DNA from: Gammaproteobacteria bacterium
Lineage (GTDB): Bacteria > Pseudomonadota > Gammaproteobacteria > Pseudomonadales > Azotimanducaceae
Length of the DNA stretch: 64,000 nt
Reading direction: 5' to 3'
Assembly (NCBI GenBank): GCA_002684495.1
Contig: NYVG01000016.1
Location: forward strand, 88,993 to 152,992
A model generated the notes under the pieces. That model worked only from the letters and a program-made list of their open reading frames with translations, had not been told where the DNA came from and made no database searches. Positions 7,715-16,776 of the stretch are shown here, one piece after another. A program made the translations under genes and the position numbers. How positions within the stretch are numbered: position 1 is the first letter of the stretch; every line of letters starts with the position of its first letter.

Positions 7715-10700
7715 TCAGTTCACCAGATTAGGCGTAAGCAGGCGGCGCGCTTCTTTCACACTGACTTGCTTGCGCTCGGCGTAGCTCTGCAGCTGATCTT
7801 CATCAATTTTGCCAACGCCAAAATAGCGGCTCTCCGGATGCGAGAAGTACCACCCGCTGACTGCGGCTGCGGGTGTCATGGCATAACTTTCTGTTAACGC
7901 TATATCTGTCCTGGCTGTGGCGTCCAATAATTGGAACAAGATTTCTTTCTCACTGTGCTCTGGGCAAGCCGGATATCCCGGAGCAGGTCGTATACCTTGG
8001 TAGCGCTCCTTTATCAGCGCTTCTGAATCAAAGTTTTCGTCTTCCGCATAGCCCCAATATTGTTGCCTCACTCGGGCATGTAGATACTCTGCGAACGCTT
8101 CAGCAAGACGATCTGCCAGCGCTTTAACCATAATCTGCGTGTAATCATCGTCACCGAACTCAGCAAGGATGGCGTCGATGTTTTTGCCGGCAGTAACCGC
8201 AAATCCACCTATATAGTCGGCGATGCCGGTGGGGGCAACAAAATCTGCCAGACAATAGTTGGGGCTTAAATCGTCTGGCTTAGGCGCTTGTTGGCGTAAG
8301 TGGTGTAATTGCGCCAGAGCGTGTGTTCGGGATTCGTCGGTGAACAGCGAGATATCATCGCTGCCGGATTTATTCGCAGGCCAAAACCCATATACTCCGG
8401 CAGCGGCTAGACGCCCGTCCTCTATAAGCCATTGCAATCGTGACCGCGCGTCTGCAAACAACTGGGTCGCGGCTTCACCAACGACTTCGTCTTCAAGAAT
8501 TGCCGGGTAGCGTCCTGCCAGTTCCCAAGTCATAAAAAATGGCGTCCAGTCGATGTAGGGCACCAGCTCTGTAAGGGATGGCGTCACCGTGTGAACACCT
8601 AAATTTGTTGGAACTGGCGGCTGATAGCTCGACCAATTAAGCGCCGCCGCATTCGCTTGGGCATCGCTCAAAGCAAGGAATGCGCGTTTTTCGCGTCGTG
8701 CTTCCACGCGATTTCGAATCAATGCATATTCCTCGCGAATTTCTTTAGCGTAGGTTTGGTACTGCTGTTCTTCAGCCAGCAGGCTGGCGGTTACGTTCAC
8801 TGCCCGCGACGCATCAGAAACGTAGACGGTGGCGCGGTTGTCGTACTCAGGGGCGATTTTTGCAGCAGTATGTGCCTTACTGGTTGTAGCTCCGCCGATT
8901 AGCAGCGGTATTTTCAGCCCGCGTCGTTGCATCTCATTTGCGATATTTACCATTTCGTCTAAGGAGGGCGTAATAAGGCCAGAAAGACCGATGACGTTAG
9001 CCTCGCAATCAATGGCGGTTTGAATGATCATGTCGGCCGGCACCATCACGCCCAAATCAATGACCTCGTAGTTATTGCATTGCAACACCACGCCAACAAT
9101 ATTTTTGCCGATGTCATGCACATCGCCTTTTACCGTAGCCAGCACAATTTTGCCTTTGGCGGAGCGTTCTCGGTCCGGATTCCGCCGCTTTTCTTCTTCG
9201 ATAAATGGCACTAGATGGCCCACGGCCTGCTTCATGACCCGGGCGCTTTTGACCACTTGGGGCAGAAACATTTTGCCGCTACCGAACAGGTCACCGACAA
9301 CACCCATGCCATCCATGAGCGGCCCTTCGATAACCTCCAACGGGTGGTCAGCCAACTGCCGAGCTTCTTCAGTATCGGCGACGACAAAGTCACCAATGCC
9401 TTTGACGAGGGCATGGCTCAGCCGCGCATGGACATCGAGTTCGCGCCATGCTTCCTGAGTCTGTTCGCTGGATTTTTTATCTGTGGTATCAACCAGACTT
9501 TGTGCCATTTCCAATAGGCGCTCGGTTGCGTCCTCACGACGATTCAATACCAAGTCTTCGACGGCTTCTAGTAAAGTGCCAGGCAGTTCCTCGTAGATGC
9601 CGAGTTGGCCCGCATTGACTATGCCCATGGTCAAGCCTGCTTGCACGGCGTGATAGAGAAATACTGTGTGAATGGCTTCGCGAACCAGGTTATTACCGCG
9701 AAACGCGAAGGATACGTTGCTGAGGCCTCCGGAGGTACTTGCGCCAGGTAAATTTTGGTGAATCCAGCGTACCGCTTCGATGAAGTCTACGGCGTAATTT
9801 CGGTGCTCGTCGATGCCGGTGCCAATGGCGAAAATATTGGCATCAAAAATAATATCGGTTGCCGGCACGCCGACATGCTCGGTGAGTATCCGGTAGCTGC
9901 GTTCGCAGATTTCAACCTTGCGCGCTTGGGTGTCCGCTTGGCCATCTTCATCGAATGCCATGACGACCATTGCAGCGCCATATTCGACACACTTATTCGC
10001 GGCCGCGATAAACGCTTCTTCACCTTCCTTGAGACTGATGGAGTTGACGATGGCTTTGCCTTGGACACATTTCAGTCCGGCTTCGATGATGTCCCACTTG
10101 CTAGAGTCCAGCATGATCGGCACCCGAGAGATATCCGGCTCGGAGGCGATCAGGTTAAGAAAGTGCACCATCGCCTGCTCGCCATCCAACATGCCTTCGT
10201 CCATGTTGATGTCAATAATTTGTGCGCCGTTTTCGACCTGTTGACGGGCAACGTTCAACGCCTCGTCGAATTTGTTCTCGCGTATAAGGCGTGCAAAGCG
10301 TGCGGAGCCTGTGACGTTAGTACGTTCGCCAACGTTTACAAATAGACTGTCAGACTGCAATCTCAAGGGCTCTAATCCAGATAATTTCAGCCAGCCAGCT
10401 TCGTCGTCTGCCGGTGTCGTTACTGATTCTGGGAGCTCTCGCGGAGAGAACTGTGCCATGGTTTGGGCTATAGCGCTGATGTGCTCGGGGGTTGTTCCAC
10501 AACAGCCGCCGATTATATTCAGCCAACCGGCTTCGGCGTATTCCCGGACAATATCGGCCATCTGCTCGGCGGTTTGCGTGTATTCACCGAAGGCGTCCGG
10601 TAACCCAGCGTTGGGATGCACGCTGACGCCGGTTGAGCATAATTTTGAGAGCTCAGCCACATACGGCCGCAGTTGCTCAGCGCCGAGTGCGCAGTTTAAA

Positions 10701-11479
10701 CCGACTGCGAGGGGCTTGGCGTGTTCTATGGAATAAAGAAAGGCTTCGCAGGTTTGACCGGATAACGTGCGGCCGCTGGCGTCGGTTATCGTGCCCGAGA
10801 TGATCAGGGGCAACTCCTCTTCGAGTGCTTTATTGACCTGATTTGCCGCATAGATGGCTGCTTTTGCGTTTAGTGTGTCGAATATTGTTTCGATTAATAA
10901 TATGTCAGCACCGCCGGCTATCAGGCCCTGCATTGCCTCGGTATACGCAGCCACTAATTCGTCAAAACTGATGTTCCGATATCCAGGTTGGTTAACATCT
11001 GGGGACAAGCTGGCGGTGCGATTGGTGGGTCCAACGCTGCCCGCAACAAAGCGTGGTTTAGCCTCGTTGCTGAATTCATTGGCAACACGTTTAGCTATTT
11101 CAGCCGACGCCTTGTTGATTTCAAAACAGATGTTTTCGGTGCCAAAGTCAGCCTGGGCTATTGTGGTGGCGTTGAATGTGTTGGTGCAGATAATATCGCT
11201 GCCTGCCAGAAGGTAGTTGCGATGTACCTCTTCGACAACGTCTGGGCGGGTTAAGCACAAGATATCGTGATTGCCCTGTAACGGCAGATTATGCTCAGCA
11301 AAGCGCTCGCCACGGTAAGCATCCTCTTCAAGCTTGTAGCCTTGGAAGGCAGTGCCGTAGGCACCGTCCAACAGCAAGATGCGCTGCTCCATGAGCTCCT
11401 GCAATTTCGACAACTTTGATTGGTTGGGATCGGTGGGCTGGGCTGCGGTGGCGGTTGCGCCGGGCATAGGGGTTCTCAT
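7715..11479 (-). CDS. metH: Cobalamin-dependent methionine synthase MetH
   Basis: 1254 aa, full length for MetH. Order: homocysteine-binding barrel with zinc ligands NCALG (around 263) and GGCCGTT (around 327); pterin/methyltetrahydrofolate domain with [15 protein letters not shown] and DINMDEGM; cobalamin cap and Rossmann domain with the B12 His motif DVHDIGKN (around 786); C-terminal activation domain ending with [20 protein letters not shown] (around 1200), which binds SAM. It transfers methyl from 5-methyltetrahydrofolate to homocysteine via cob(I)alamin in the cytoplasm. It is divergent from nfuA. No B12 or SAM riboswitch is apparent upstream. Confidence 0.97.
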   Translation of the reverse strand: MRTPMPGATATAAQPTDPNQSKLSKLQELMEQRILLLDGAYGTAFQGYKLEEDAYRGERFAEHNLPLQGNHDILCLTRPDVVEEVHRNYLLAGSDIICTNTFNATTIAQADFGTENICFEINKASAEIAKRVANEFSNEAKPRFVAGSVGPTNRTASLSPDVNQPGYRNISFDELVAAYTEAMQGLIAGGADILLIETIFDTLNAKAAIYAANQVNKALEEELPLIISGTITDASGRTLSGQTCEAFLYSIEHAKPLAVGLNCALGAEQLRPYVAELSKLCSTGVSVHPNAGLPDAFGEYTQTAEQMADIVREYAEAGWLNIIGGCCGTTPEHISAIAQTMAQFSPRELPESVTTPADDEAGWLKLSGLEPLRLQSDSLFVNVGERTNVTGSARFARLIRENKFDEALNVARQQVENGAQIIDINMDEGMLDGEQAMVHFLNLIASEPDISRVPIMLDSSKWDIIEAGLKCVQGKAIVNSISLKEGEEAFIAAANKCVEYGAAMVVMAFDEDGQADTQARKVEICERSYRILTEHVGVPATDIIFDANIFAIGTGIDEHRNYAVDFIEAVRWIHQNLPGASTSGGLSNVSFAFRGNNLVREAIHTVFLYHAVQAGLTMGIVNAGQLGIYEELPGTLLEAVEDLVLNRREDATERLLEMAQSLVDTTDKKSSEQTQEAWRELDVHARLSHALVKGIGDFVVADTEEARQLADHPLEVIEGPLMDGMGVVGDLFGSGKMFLPQVVKSARVMKQAVGHLVPFIEEEKRRNPDRERSAKGKIVLATVKGDVHDIGKNIVGVVLQCNNYEVIDLGVMVPADMIIQTAIDCEANVIGLSGLITPSLDEMVNIANEMQRRGLKIPLLIGGATTSKAHTAAKIAPEYDNRATVYVSDASRAVNVTASLLAEEQQYQTYAKEIREEYALIRNRVEARREKRAFLALSDAQANAAALNWSSYQPPVPTNLGVHTVTPSLTELVPYIDWTPFFMTWELAGRYPAILEDEVVGEAATQLFADARSRLQWLIEDGRLAAAGVYGFWPANKSGSDDISLFTDESRTHALAQLHHLRQQAPKPDDLSPNYCLADFVAPTGIADYIGGFAVTAGKNIDAILAEFGDDDYTQIMVKALADRLAEAFAEYLHARVRQQYWGYAEDENFDSEALIKERYQGIRPAPGYPACPEHSEKEILFQLLDATARTDIALTESYAMTPAAAVSGWYFSHPESRYFGVGKIDEDQLQSYAERKQVSVKEARRLLTPNLVN

Positions 11480-11565
11480 TGATAATCAGGGCTCAGCCTA
11501 ACGAAGCCTTCGGCGCGGAACAATTGAACGAGTTAGACGCTTCTTTGAGCAAAACTAATAGTCAT

Positions 11566-11590
11566 TTACCTGACCCGCAGGCTCGGGTAT
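11566..11590. promoter_or_regulatory. Candidate IscR type-1 operator ahead of nfuA
   Basis: A 25-base imperfect palindrome with left arm TTACCTGACC, centre CGCAG and right arm GCTCGGGTAT. Each 10-base arm agrees with the type-1 IscR consensus (ATASYYGACT ... AGTCRRSTAT) at 8 of 10 positions, with the expected 5-base centre. It runs up to a possible -10 box TATACT at 11590-11595 and would block RNA polymerase when occupied. IscR is not encoded here; the call rests on the motif and the target gene's role. Confidence 0.5.
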
Positions 11591-11650
11591 ATACTGCGCA
11601 CTCACAGACGCGCACCAAGCGTCAAATTTATAAGAGTAAATGCAGTCAAA

Positions 11651-12232
11651 ATGATCAACATATCATCTAGTGCCCAAACCTATCTGCAAGGACTGTTGGC
11701 GAAGCAAGAAGACGCCGATGTCGCAATCCGCATCTTCGTGGCCCAACCTGGCACGCCCCAGGCTGAGACCTGTATAGCGTATTGTCGGCCTGGTGAAGAG
11801 CAGGAAGGCGATATTGCGGTGGAATACGACGGCTTTCGGGCCTGGTTTGAGGGTCGGAGCGAGCCGTACCTGGAAGACGCTGAAGTAGACTATCAAGAAG
11901 ACCAGATGGGTGGCCAATTGACCATTAAGGCGCCTAATGCACGGGTACCAAAGGTTGGCCCGGATGCGCCTATTGAGGATCGCATCAACTATGTTCTGTA
12001 CAACGAAATAAACCCGGGTTTAGCCGCTCATGGTGGTGTGGTCTCATTAGTCGAGGTCACAGCACAAAATCAGGCAGTCTTGCAGTTTGGCGGTGGTTGC
12101 CAGGGCTGCTCGGCGGTAGACATCACGCTGAAAAGCAGCGTTGAGGGTACGTTATTGGAACAGGTGCCTGAGCTCAGCGGCGTAGTGGACCATACGGACC
12201 ACTCAATCACTGAAAACGCATACTACAGTTAG
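11651..12232 (+). CDS. nfuA: Fe/S biogenesis protein NfuA
   Basis: 193 aa. The N-terminal half is a degenerate A-type carrier (HesB-like) domain and the C-terminal half is a NifU-like domain with the cluster-binding CxxC in [16 protein letters not shown] (around 150). NfuA dimers carry a [4Fe-4S] cluster between the two CxxC pairs and deliver it to apo-enzymes, especially under oxidative or iron stress. The window encodes several possible clients (CysI, CysH, AcnD). A possible IscR site lies 60 bases upstream. ATG 11651 has only a weak ribosome binding site. Confidence 0.95.
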   Translation: MINISSSAQTYLQGLLAKQEDADVAIRIFVAQPGTPQAETCIAYCRPGEEQEGDIAVEYDGFRAWFEGRSEPYLEDAEVDYQEDQMGGQLTIKAPNARVPKVGPDAPIEDRINYVLYNEINPGLAAHGGVVSLVEVTAQNQAVLQFGGGCQGCSAVDITLKSSVEGTLLEQVPELSGVVDHTDHSITENAYYS

Positions 12233-12240
12233 CCGCCGGA

Positions 12241-13296
12241 TTATCGGAAACGAACGCTAAGCTGGCTATGTAAACCACGCAGCATCGTCTCTGTTTCAGC
12301 CCAGCCCACGCATGCATCGGTAATAGACACACCGTAAGCTAGGTCAGCACCGTTACCGATACTCTGATTGCCAGAATGCAAATGGCTCTCAATCATCACT
12401 CCGGTGATCGCGTTATTGCCGCCAGCGATTTGCTTCGCTACCGACTCCAAGACAACGGGCTGGTTGCGGTAGTCCTTGTTGGAGTTGGCGTGGGAGCAAT
12501 CCACCATGATCGAAGAATTAAGGCCGCCAGAGTTGAGACGGCGCTCGCATTCGTCGATATTGGCCGCGTCGTAATTCGGGCCGTTTGCGCCGCCGCGTAG
12601 CACAATATGTGCGAACGCATTACCGCGTGTGTGGACGACGCTGACCTGGCCGTCAGTGCTGATGCCGAGAAATCGATGAGGTTGAGCCACCGACTGCAAC
12701 GCGTTGATCGCAACGTCTAATGACCCATCGGTGCCATTTTTGAAACCTACCGCACAACTCAGGCCCGAAGCCATTTCTCGGTGGGTTTGGGATTCAGTAG
12801 TGCGCGCACCAATAGCACTCCAGGAAAATAACTCTTGCAGGTACTGGGGTGTGATTGGGTCCAACGCCTCGGTCGCTAAGGGTAGGCCCAATGCGGCAAT
12901 ATCCAGCAATAACTCGCGGGCGATATGTAGGCCTTCATTGACTTTAAAGCTGTCATCCAGGAAGGGATCATTGATTAAACCTTTCCAGCCGACGGTGCTA
13001 CGTGGTTTTTCGAAATAGCTGCGCATAACGAGAAGCAGTCGGTCGTCAAGTTGCTCGGCGAGGAGCTTCAGGCGCTTGGCATACTCTAAGGCACTGCTTG
13101 GGTCATGAATTGAACATGGTCCAACCACAACGAGTAAGCGCTTATCGGTTTTTTCGACGATTTCACGAACGCTGTCCCGATGCTGGTTTACCTGCTCGCG
13201 TACGGTCTCCGGTACCGGTAAGCGACGTTTTAGCTGTTCGGGTGTAATTAACACTTCATGGGACTCAACGTTTAAGTTTTCTAACTGCACTGGCAT
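12241..13296 (-). CDS. aroG: Class I 3-deoxy-7-phosphoheptulonate (DAHP) synthase
   Basis: 351 aa AroFGH-type enzyme: VVVGPCSIHD (around 57), RSYFEKPRSTVGWKGLINDP, GARTTESQTHREMASGLSCAVGFKNGTDG in pieces around 160-190, and VDCSHANSNKDY (around 270) contribute the PEP, erythrose-4-phosphate and metal sites. It catalyses the first committed step of the shikimate pathway. ATG 13296 lies only about 2 bases after the best Shine-Dalgarno (GAGGAG). GTG at 13288-13290 has a 6-base spacing and may be the true start. An attenuator with an aromatic leader peptide and TyrR-like repeats lies upstream. Which amino acid inhibits the enzyme cannot be read reliably. Confidence 0.95.
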   Translation of the reverse strand: MPVQLENLNVESHEVLITPEQLKRRLPVPETVREQVNQHRDSVREIVEKTDKRLLVVVGPCSIHDPSSALEYAKRLKLLAEQLDDRLLLVMRSYFEKPRSTVGWKGLINDPFLDDSFKVNEGLHIARELLLDIAALGLPLATEALDPITPQYLQELFSWSAIGARTTESQTHREMASGLSCAVGFKNGTDGSLDVAINALQSVAQPHRFLGISTDGQVSVVHTRGNAFAHIVLRGGANGPNYDAANIDECERRLNSGGLNSSIMVDCSHANSNKDYRNQPVVLESVAKQIAGGNNAITGVMIESHLHSGNQSIGNGADLAYGVSITDACVGWAETETMLRGLHSQLSVRFR

Positions 13297-13342
13297 CTCC
13301 TCTTGGTCCTGCTCAGCATTGGGTCAACGACATTTGGGGCAT

Positions 13343-13377
13343 AAAAAAACCCCGCTCGACGTCTGCCTTGCGGGGTT
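13343..13377 (-). terminator. Rho-independent terminator in the aroG leader (attenuator)
   Basis: On the minus strand an 8-bp stem AACCCCGC/GCGGGGTT (13370-13377 with 13348-13355) closes a 14-base loop and runs into seven Ts (13343-13349). It lies about 47 bases before the aroG ATG, so it terminates inside the leader rather than after a gene. Its loop contains AAGGCAG (13363-13369), which can instead pair with an upstream segment (13383-13389). That pairing would hold the left arm in a 13-base loop and prevent the terminator. Confidence 0.85.
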
Positions 13378-13452
13378 CAGCGAAGGCAGGAGGCTGCCTT
13401 CATATAATTAGGAAGGTCAGCTAGTCGCTAACAAAAAATCGGTAGCCCTGCC
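13363..13452 (-). promoter_or_regulatory. Alternative RNA hairpins of the aroG attenuator
   Basis: Four complementary segments read in transcription order on the minus strand. Segment 1 is CTGACCTTC (13420-13412), starting right after the leader stop. Segment 2 is GAAGGCAG (13401-13394). Segment 3 is CTGCCTTC (13389-13382). Segment 4 is AAGGCAG (13369-13363), inside the terminator loop. 1:2 forms 8 pairs with one bulge, 2:3 forms 8 perfect pairs around a 4-base loop, and 3:4 forms 7 pairs. A ribosome at the stop codon would mask segment 1, favour 2:3 and allow termination. A ribosome stalled on the aromatic codons would allow 1:2, hence 3:4 and read-through. GGCAGG in the Trp-codon region (13452-13447) can also pair with CCTGCC of segment 3 when the leader is untranslated. 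Confidence 0.65.
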
Positions 13453-13522
13453 AAGAAACAACGGCGCCAGCACAAAAACTTGCGCGCTCGGAGCCGAAGA
13501 TTAGGTGGATTGCATATCTCAT
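13421..13522 (-). CDS. aroG leader peptide (33 aa) with Trp-Tyr-Phe-Phe control codons
   Basis: ATG at 13520-13522 to TAG at 13421-13423. The peptide starts MRYAIHLIFG and carries SWQGYRFFV close to the stop, so one Trp, one Tyr and two Phe codons fall in seven codons. The stop is immediately followed by segment 1 of the alternative RNA structure. That is the geometry expected of a ribosome-mediated attenuator sensing all three aromatic amino acids. No good Shine-Dalgarno is visible, and the only promoter-like boxes place the transcript start very near the ATG, so translation may be nearly leaderless or the promoter lies further up. Confidence 0.65.
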   Translation of the reverse strand: MRYAIHLIFGSERASFCAGAVVSWQGYRFFVSD

Positions 13523-13530
13523 GCGTCAGG

Positions 13531-13558
13531 ATAGTAAAGCACTTTAAGTAAAAAGCAA
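13531..13558 (-). promoter_or_regulatory. Possible aroG promoter
   Basis: Minus-strand TTGCTT (13553-13558, 4 of 6 to consensus), 16-base spacer, TACTAT (13531-13536, 4 of 6). The -35 box lies inside the nearest TyrR-like repeat unit, so a bound regulator would overlap it. Weak boxes; offered as the best candidate only. Confidence 0.35.
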
Positions 13559-13626
13559 TTTACTTAGGTAAAAAGCTATTTACTTACGCAAAAAGCAATT
13601 TACTTAAGTAAAAAGCAAATTACTTA
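13547..13626. repeat. Four tandem 20-bp repeats resembling TyrR boxes
   Basis: Four consecutive 20-base units (13547-13566, 13567-13586, 13587-13606, 13607-13626) with consensus AGTAAAAAGCAATTTACTTA. Each unit is a palindrome GTAAA-N6-TTTAC: units 1 and 2 are perfect, and units 3 (GCAAA) and 4 (ATTAC) have one change each. The E. coli TyrR box is TGTAAA-N6-TTTACA, so the core and the 6-base spacing agree. The 20-base period (about two helical turns) would place all dimers on the same DNA face. The array lies directly upstream of the aroG leader, where TyrR or PhhR-type control of DAHP synthase is known in other gammaproteobacteria. Confidence 0.7.
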
Positions 13627-13632
13627 GTTGAC

Positions 13633-16600
13633 TCAAAGTTCATGCAGTTCCCCGAGCCCGGTAAAGTACAGTGCAATATGGACGGGTTTAGGGTTGTCAG
13701 CAAACAGGCGGTCTATTAGTGCACGGTAACGCAATAATTGTGGCCTATAGCGATCCCTTTGCTCTTGCAAAAATTGCTCTTGCAAAAATTGCTCTTGAAA
13801 AGATTGCTCTTGGGGCGCGCTTGCAGGCATGGCGGTTTTGTAGTCAACAATCCAACGTTGCTCTGCGCTTTCGAAAAAACGATCGAGCACTGCATTTTGC
13901 AATTGGCCGCTGGCGTCCACGCCGCTGATGGCCCACTCGCAGCGAGCCTCTGGATGGTCAGCCAGCACCCATTGCCCGTCGTCATCGGCGAGCATTCTAG
14001 CGATATGCTGTTCAGCAGTTGCAATAAGTAGTGGTAATTGAGCCGGCTCGATATCCTGCTCTGCGGCCCAGACGCCTATACGATCAGTCAATGCCCCGGC
14101 GCTTTGGCGCTGGGTGCTGCCAATCCAAGCCAGTGCTTTGTGCACCAGATGGCCCAAGGCCACCTCGAAACGACCGCCGATCAGATCTTCACTTATGTTG
14201 AGAGTATCTGCGCTGACGTCGGCTTTGCTGTCCGTTGGCGGCCGCCATTGATAATCGGCGGGTAATGCAGTCAATAACGGCGGGGCCGAATTCTGCGGTG
14301 GCGGCGCGCTGATTTGCGACTCTACCGCCGTAGCTTGGTGCTTGATCCATCCCGCCATATCCCGAGCTTTATCGATGTCGTCTGTCTGATAGCTCAGCCA
14401 TAAGCTATTGCGTGCACGAGTACATGCGACATAGAGCAGGCGTTTGCGTTCGTTAGCAGCACGGATTTTCTCTTCGTAGTGCAGCCATGCGTGAATTGGG
14501 TCCTCCTTCGCGCCAATTAATAGACTGCTTTCACCCCGTTGCCACAGCATAAGTGGCGCTTGATCATGGCGAGTGCCGCGCTGCAGGAACGGTACGATGA
14601 CGTGATCAAACTCTAACCCCTTAGATTTATGAATGGTCATTACTTCGACCTGCTCTGTGCCGGTACGATTAGCAAATAACCGCGCAACACCGCGCTCGAG
14701 GGAAGGCAGGTGGTAGGCGTCGCGTCCAAGTTCCTCGACCAGCTCGAACCAGTGCAGAGCATGCTCGCACGCTACCTCGTCATAAGCATTAAGGCCACCT
14801 AGTCGCAGCCATAGACCCTCAATGATTTCGCGTAATGGAAATTCATAGAGATGGCGTTTAGCCCAATCCAGACCCTTGGTGAAACGCTCCAGTGCGGGAA
14901 GCCGGTGTTGTAGCGCCGGCAGTTCTATGACGAAATTTTCCACATCGTTAAGCAGCTGCAGCTCGCTAAGTCGTAAGCCAACGAGAGGGCTGCGTAAGAT
15001 GCTGAACCACGCGAGTTTGTTCTCAGGATTTTGCAGAATTCGATGCGCGTTCATAAGATCCTGAATGACCGGAACCTCGGCCAGTAGGTCGATGTCCGTT
15101 GACCGCCATGGAATACCGGCGGCGCTCAATTCGCTAACCAGTGGCAAAAGGTGGCTGCGCGAGCGGCATAGAATGCCAACACTGCCATCACCGATATTGC
15201 GCAGGTGCGCGACGATGCCCCGTATCTCTTGATTGCCATCAACGTAGGCATTGCAGACTACGGGGTCGTGCATTGGCCTTGCCGTGCTGGCGGCTTGGGA
15301 TTGGGCAAAGTTCACGGCGCCGAGGCGCGGATTGCCGTGCGGTGGCAGCAGACTACGGAATAGATCATTGCACCAACTCACCAAATCGGGCACCGAGCGA
15401 AAATTGGCGACTAGATCAAGGGCCTCAAGCGGCAGGCCGGCTAGGCCTTGGGCTCGACACTTAGCGAATAGTGATACATCAGCGTCGCGAAAACGATAGA
15501 TAGATTGCATTGGATCGCCAACAGCGAAAAAAGTGTTGTTGTCGTCCGCCTGCCAACCCTCAGTGAGCAATTTAAAAAAGTGCATCTGGCTGTGGGAGGT
15601 GTCTTGAAATTCGTCAACGAGCAAATGGCAGATTCTGTAGTCGAAGTGCAGTGCTAGGTCCGTCGGCCCGGATTCATCTCGTAGGCCGGCGCTGGCGCGC
15701 AGTTGTAACTCGGTGAAGTCGATTGCGCCCTCGCTAACAAATACGTTGTTCAGAGCGATTGCGCTGAGGGCTAGGCAAATACTCATGGTGGTAAGGGTTT
15801 GCGATTGTGCCTCCGTCGCTTGTGCGGGGGGTAGATGCTTTATGTGTCTGAAATGCTCTGCTGCGGATGTTGCTGCCAGCTCCGGTAGCCAAGCTTTGAC
15901 CTCGTCGCGTAGATTTTTGTCGGCAAACGCCGGGTGGGTGCGACGATCGACGGTTTTACGCAGACTATTTTGCGAGGTCAGTAATAACGGTGCTACGGCA
16001 CTCAGAGCTAGGTCAAAGGTTTCAGGATCCGTTTCGGGAAAAAGGGCTGCATAAATAGACTCAATTCTGTGTTGGTCCCTAGCCGATAAACTTTCCTTTG
16101 CAGCCTCCAGAACCTGAGCGCGTAATTCAGTTAAGGCATGTTGCAGTACGCTTTGCATCTCTTCTGATGCCCCGGCAGTTTGCAGTGCCAGTTGGTTGTT
16201 GATATCCAGCCACTGGTCACGGCGAGCCAGCATATTGTTCAGTAGGGTAATTGCGTTGGCGGCATTGTTATTCAGAAACGCTAAAAATTCGGCAATCACG
16301 GGCGCTGTAGCCGCGCCGTTTGTGAGTTGTTGTAGTAATGCCTCGCTGGCCTGCTGATACAAATGATCGGCTGATTCTAATAATGTCAGGCCCGTAACAC
16401 TGCTCTGTTTCGGAATTCTGGTAGCCAGTTCCATTGCAAAACTGTCAATGGTTTGTACTTTCAGTCGATTAGGGTTCAGGCGCAGTCCCCAGCCTGCTTC
16501 GGCATCGCGTCGGCGAATCCTCATGGCGATAGGACTATCGGTTTCCAATGCACTGAGAATGCGCTGTTTCATCTCAGTGGCGGCCTTGCGTGTAAAGGTA

Positions 16601-16776
16601 ATCGCGAGGATTTCCTCTGGCCGACTAACTCGCTCCAGTAGGTTCAAATAGCGTTGTACCAGCAGGGTAGTCTTGCCTGAGCCAGCAGGCGCCTGAACGA
16701 TACACGAGCGACTGGGGTCCATGGCTTTGGCGCGAGCAGACTGATCCACAGGTGGCGATAGATCAGTCGAATTCAT
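13633..16776 (-). CDS. AddA-like UvrD-type helicase/nuclease for double-strand break repair
   Basis: 1047 aa from ATG at 16774-16776 (MNSTDLSPP). The upstream 32-residue extension overlaps addB coding and is unlikely. Motifs: Walker A QAPAGSGKTTLLVQRY (around 28), DEFQDTSHSQMHFF (around 385), GDPMQSIYRFRDADV, TIHKSKGLEFDHVIVPF (around 720), YVACTRARNSLW. A C-terminal RecB-family nuclease has the conserved Asp in AVLDRFF and IVDYKTA (around 977). It is the helicase-nuclease half of an AddAB-like complex and overlaps its partner by 14 bases. A 15-base repeat near the C-terminus gives a repetitive EQFLQ stretch. Orthology to classical AddA versus the proteobacterial variant is not resolved here. 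Confidence 0.88.
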   Translation of the reverse strand: MNSTDLSPPVDQSARAKAMDPSRSCIVQAPAGSGKTTLLVQRYLNLLERVSRPEEILAITFTRKAATEMKQRILSALETDSPIAMRIRRRDAEAGWGLRLNPNRLKVQTIDSFAMELATRIPKQSSVTGLTLLESADHLYQQASEALLQQLTNGAATAPVIAEFLAFLNNNAANAITLLNNMLARRDQWLDINNQLALQTAGASEEMQSVLQHALTELRAQVLEAAKESLSARDQHRIESIYAALFPETDPETFDLALSAVAPLLLTSQNSLRKTVDRRTHPAFADKNLRDEVKAWLPELAATSAAEHFRHIKHLPPAQATEAQSQTLTTMSICLALSAIALNNVFVSEGAIDFTELQLRASAGLRDESGPTDLALHFDYRICHLLVDEFQDTSHSQMHFFKLLTEGWQADDNNTFFAVGDPMQSIYRFRDADVSLFAKCRAQGLAGLPLEALDLVANFRSVPDLVSWCNDLFRSLLPPHGNPRLGAVNFAQSQAASTARPMHDPVVCNAYVDGNQEIRGIVAHLRNIGDGSVGILCRSRSHLLPLVSELSAAGIPWRSTDIDLLAEVPVIQDLMNAHRILQNPENKLAWFSILRSPLVGLRLSELQLLNDVENFVIELPALQHRLPALERFTKGLDWAKRHLYEFPLREIIEGLWLRLGGLNAYDEVACEHALHWFELVEELGRDAYHLPSLERGVARLFANRTGTEQVEVMTIHKSKGLEFDHVIVPFLQRGTRHDQAPLMLWQRGESSLLIGAKEDPIHAWLHYEEKIRAANERKRLLYVACTRARNSLWLSYQTDDIDKARDMAGWIKHQATAVESQISAPPPQNSAPPLLTALPADYQWRPPTDSKADVSADTLNISEDLIGGRFEVALGHLVHKALAWIGSTQRQSAGALTDRIGVWAAEQDIEPAQLPLLIATAEQHIARMLADDDGQWVLADHPEARCEWAISGVDASGQLQNAVLDRFFESAEQRWIVDYKTAMPASAPQEQSFQEQFLQEQFLQEQRDRYRPQLLRYRALIDRLFADNPKPVHIALYFTGLGELHEL
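13761..13813. repeat. 15-bp tandem repeat inside the AddA-like gene
   Basis: Three units of GCTCTTGCAAAAATT (13761-13775, 13776-13790, and 13791-13805 with two changes) plus a partial fourth unit. The length is a multiple of three, so the frame is kept, and the translation is a repeated Gln-Glu-Gln-Phe-Leu motif just after the nuclease core. It looks like a slippage-prone microsatellite that could vary among strains. Confidence 0.8.

Noticed and set aside
9755..10345. 196-codon open frame on the plus strand
   Set aside because: It lies wholly opposite metH, which has full-length family motifs; no ribosome site and no recognisable motifs.
11480..11650. Cobalamin or SAM riboswitch ahead of metH
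   Set aside because: No B12-box-like or SAM-box-like sequence on the minus strand, and the gap is too short for a full cobalamin aptamer plus expression platform.
11479..11670. 63-codon open frame between metH and nfuA
   Set aside because: It overlaps the likely nfuA promoter and start, has no ribosome site and low-complexity polar sequence; treated as non-coding.
13547..13626. Possible CRISPR-like array (four 20-bp units)
   Set aside because: Units are directly adjacent with no spacers and each is palindromic; there are no cas genes. Operator repeats fit better.
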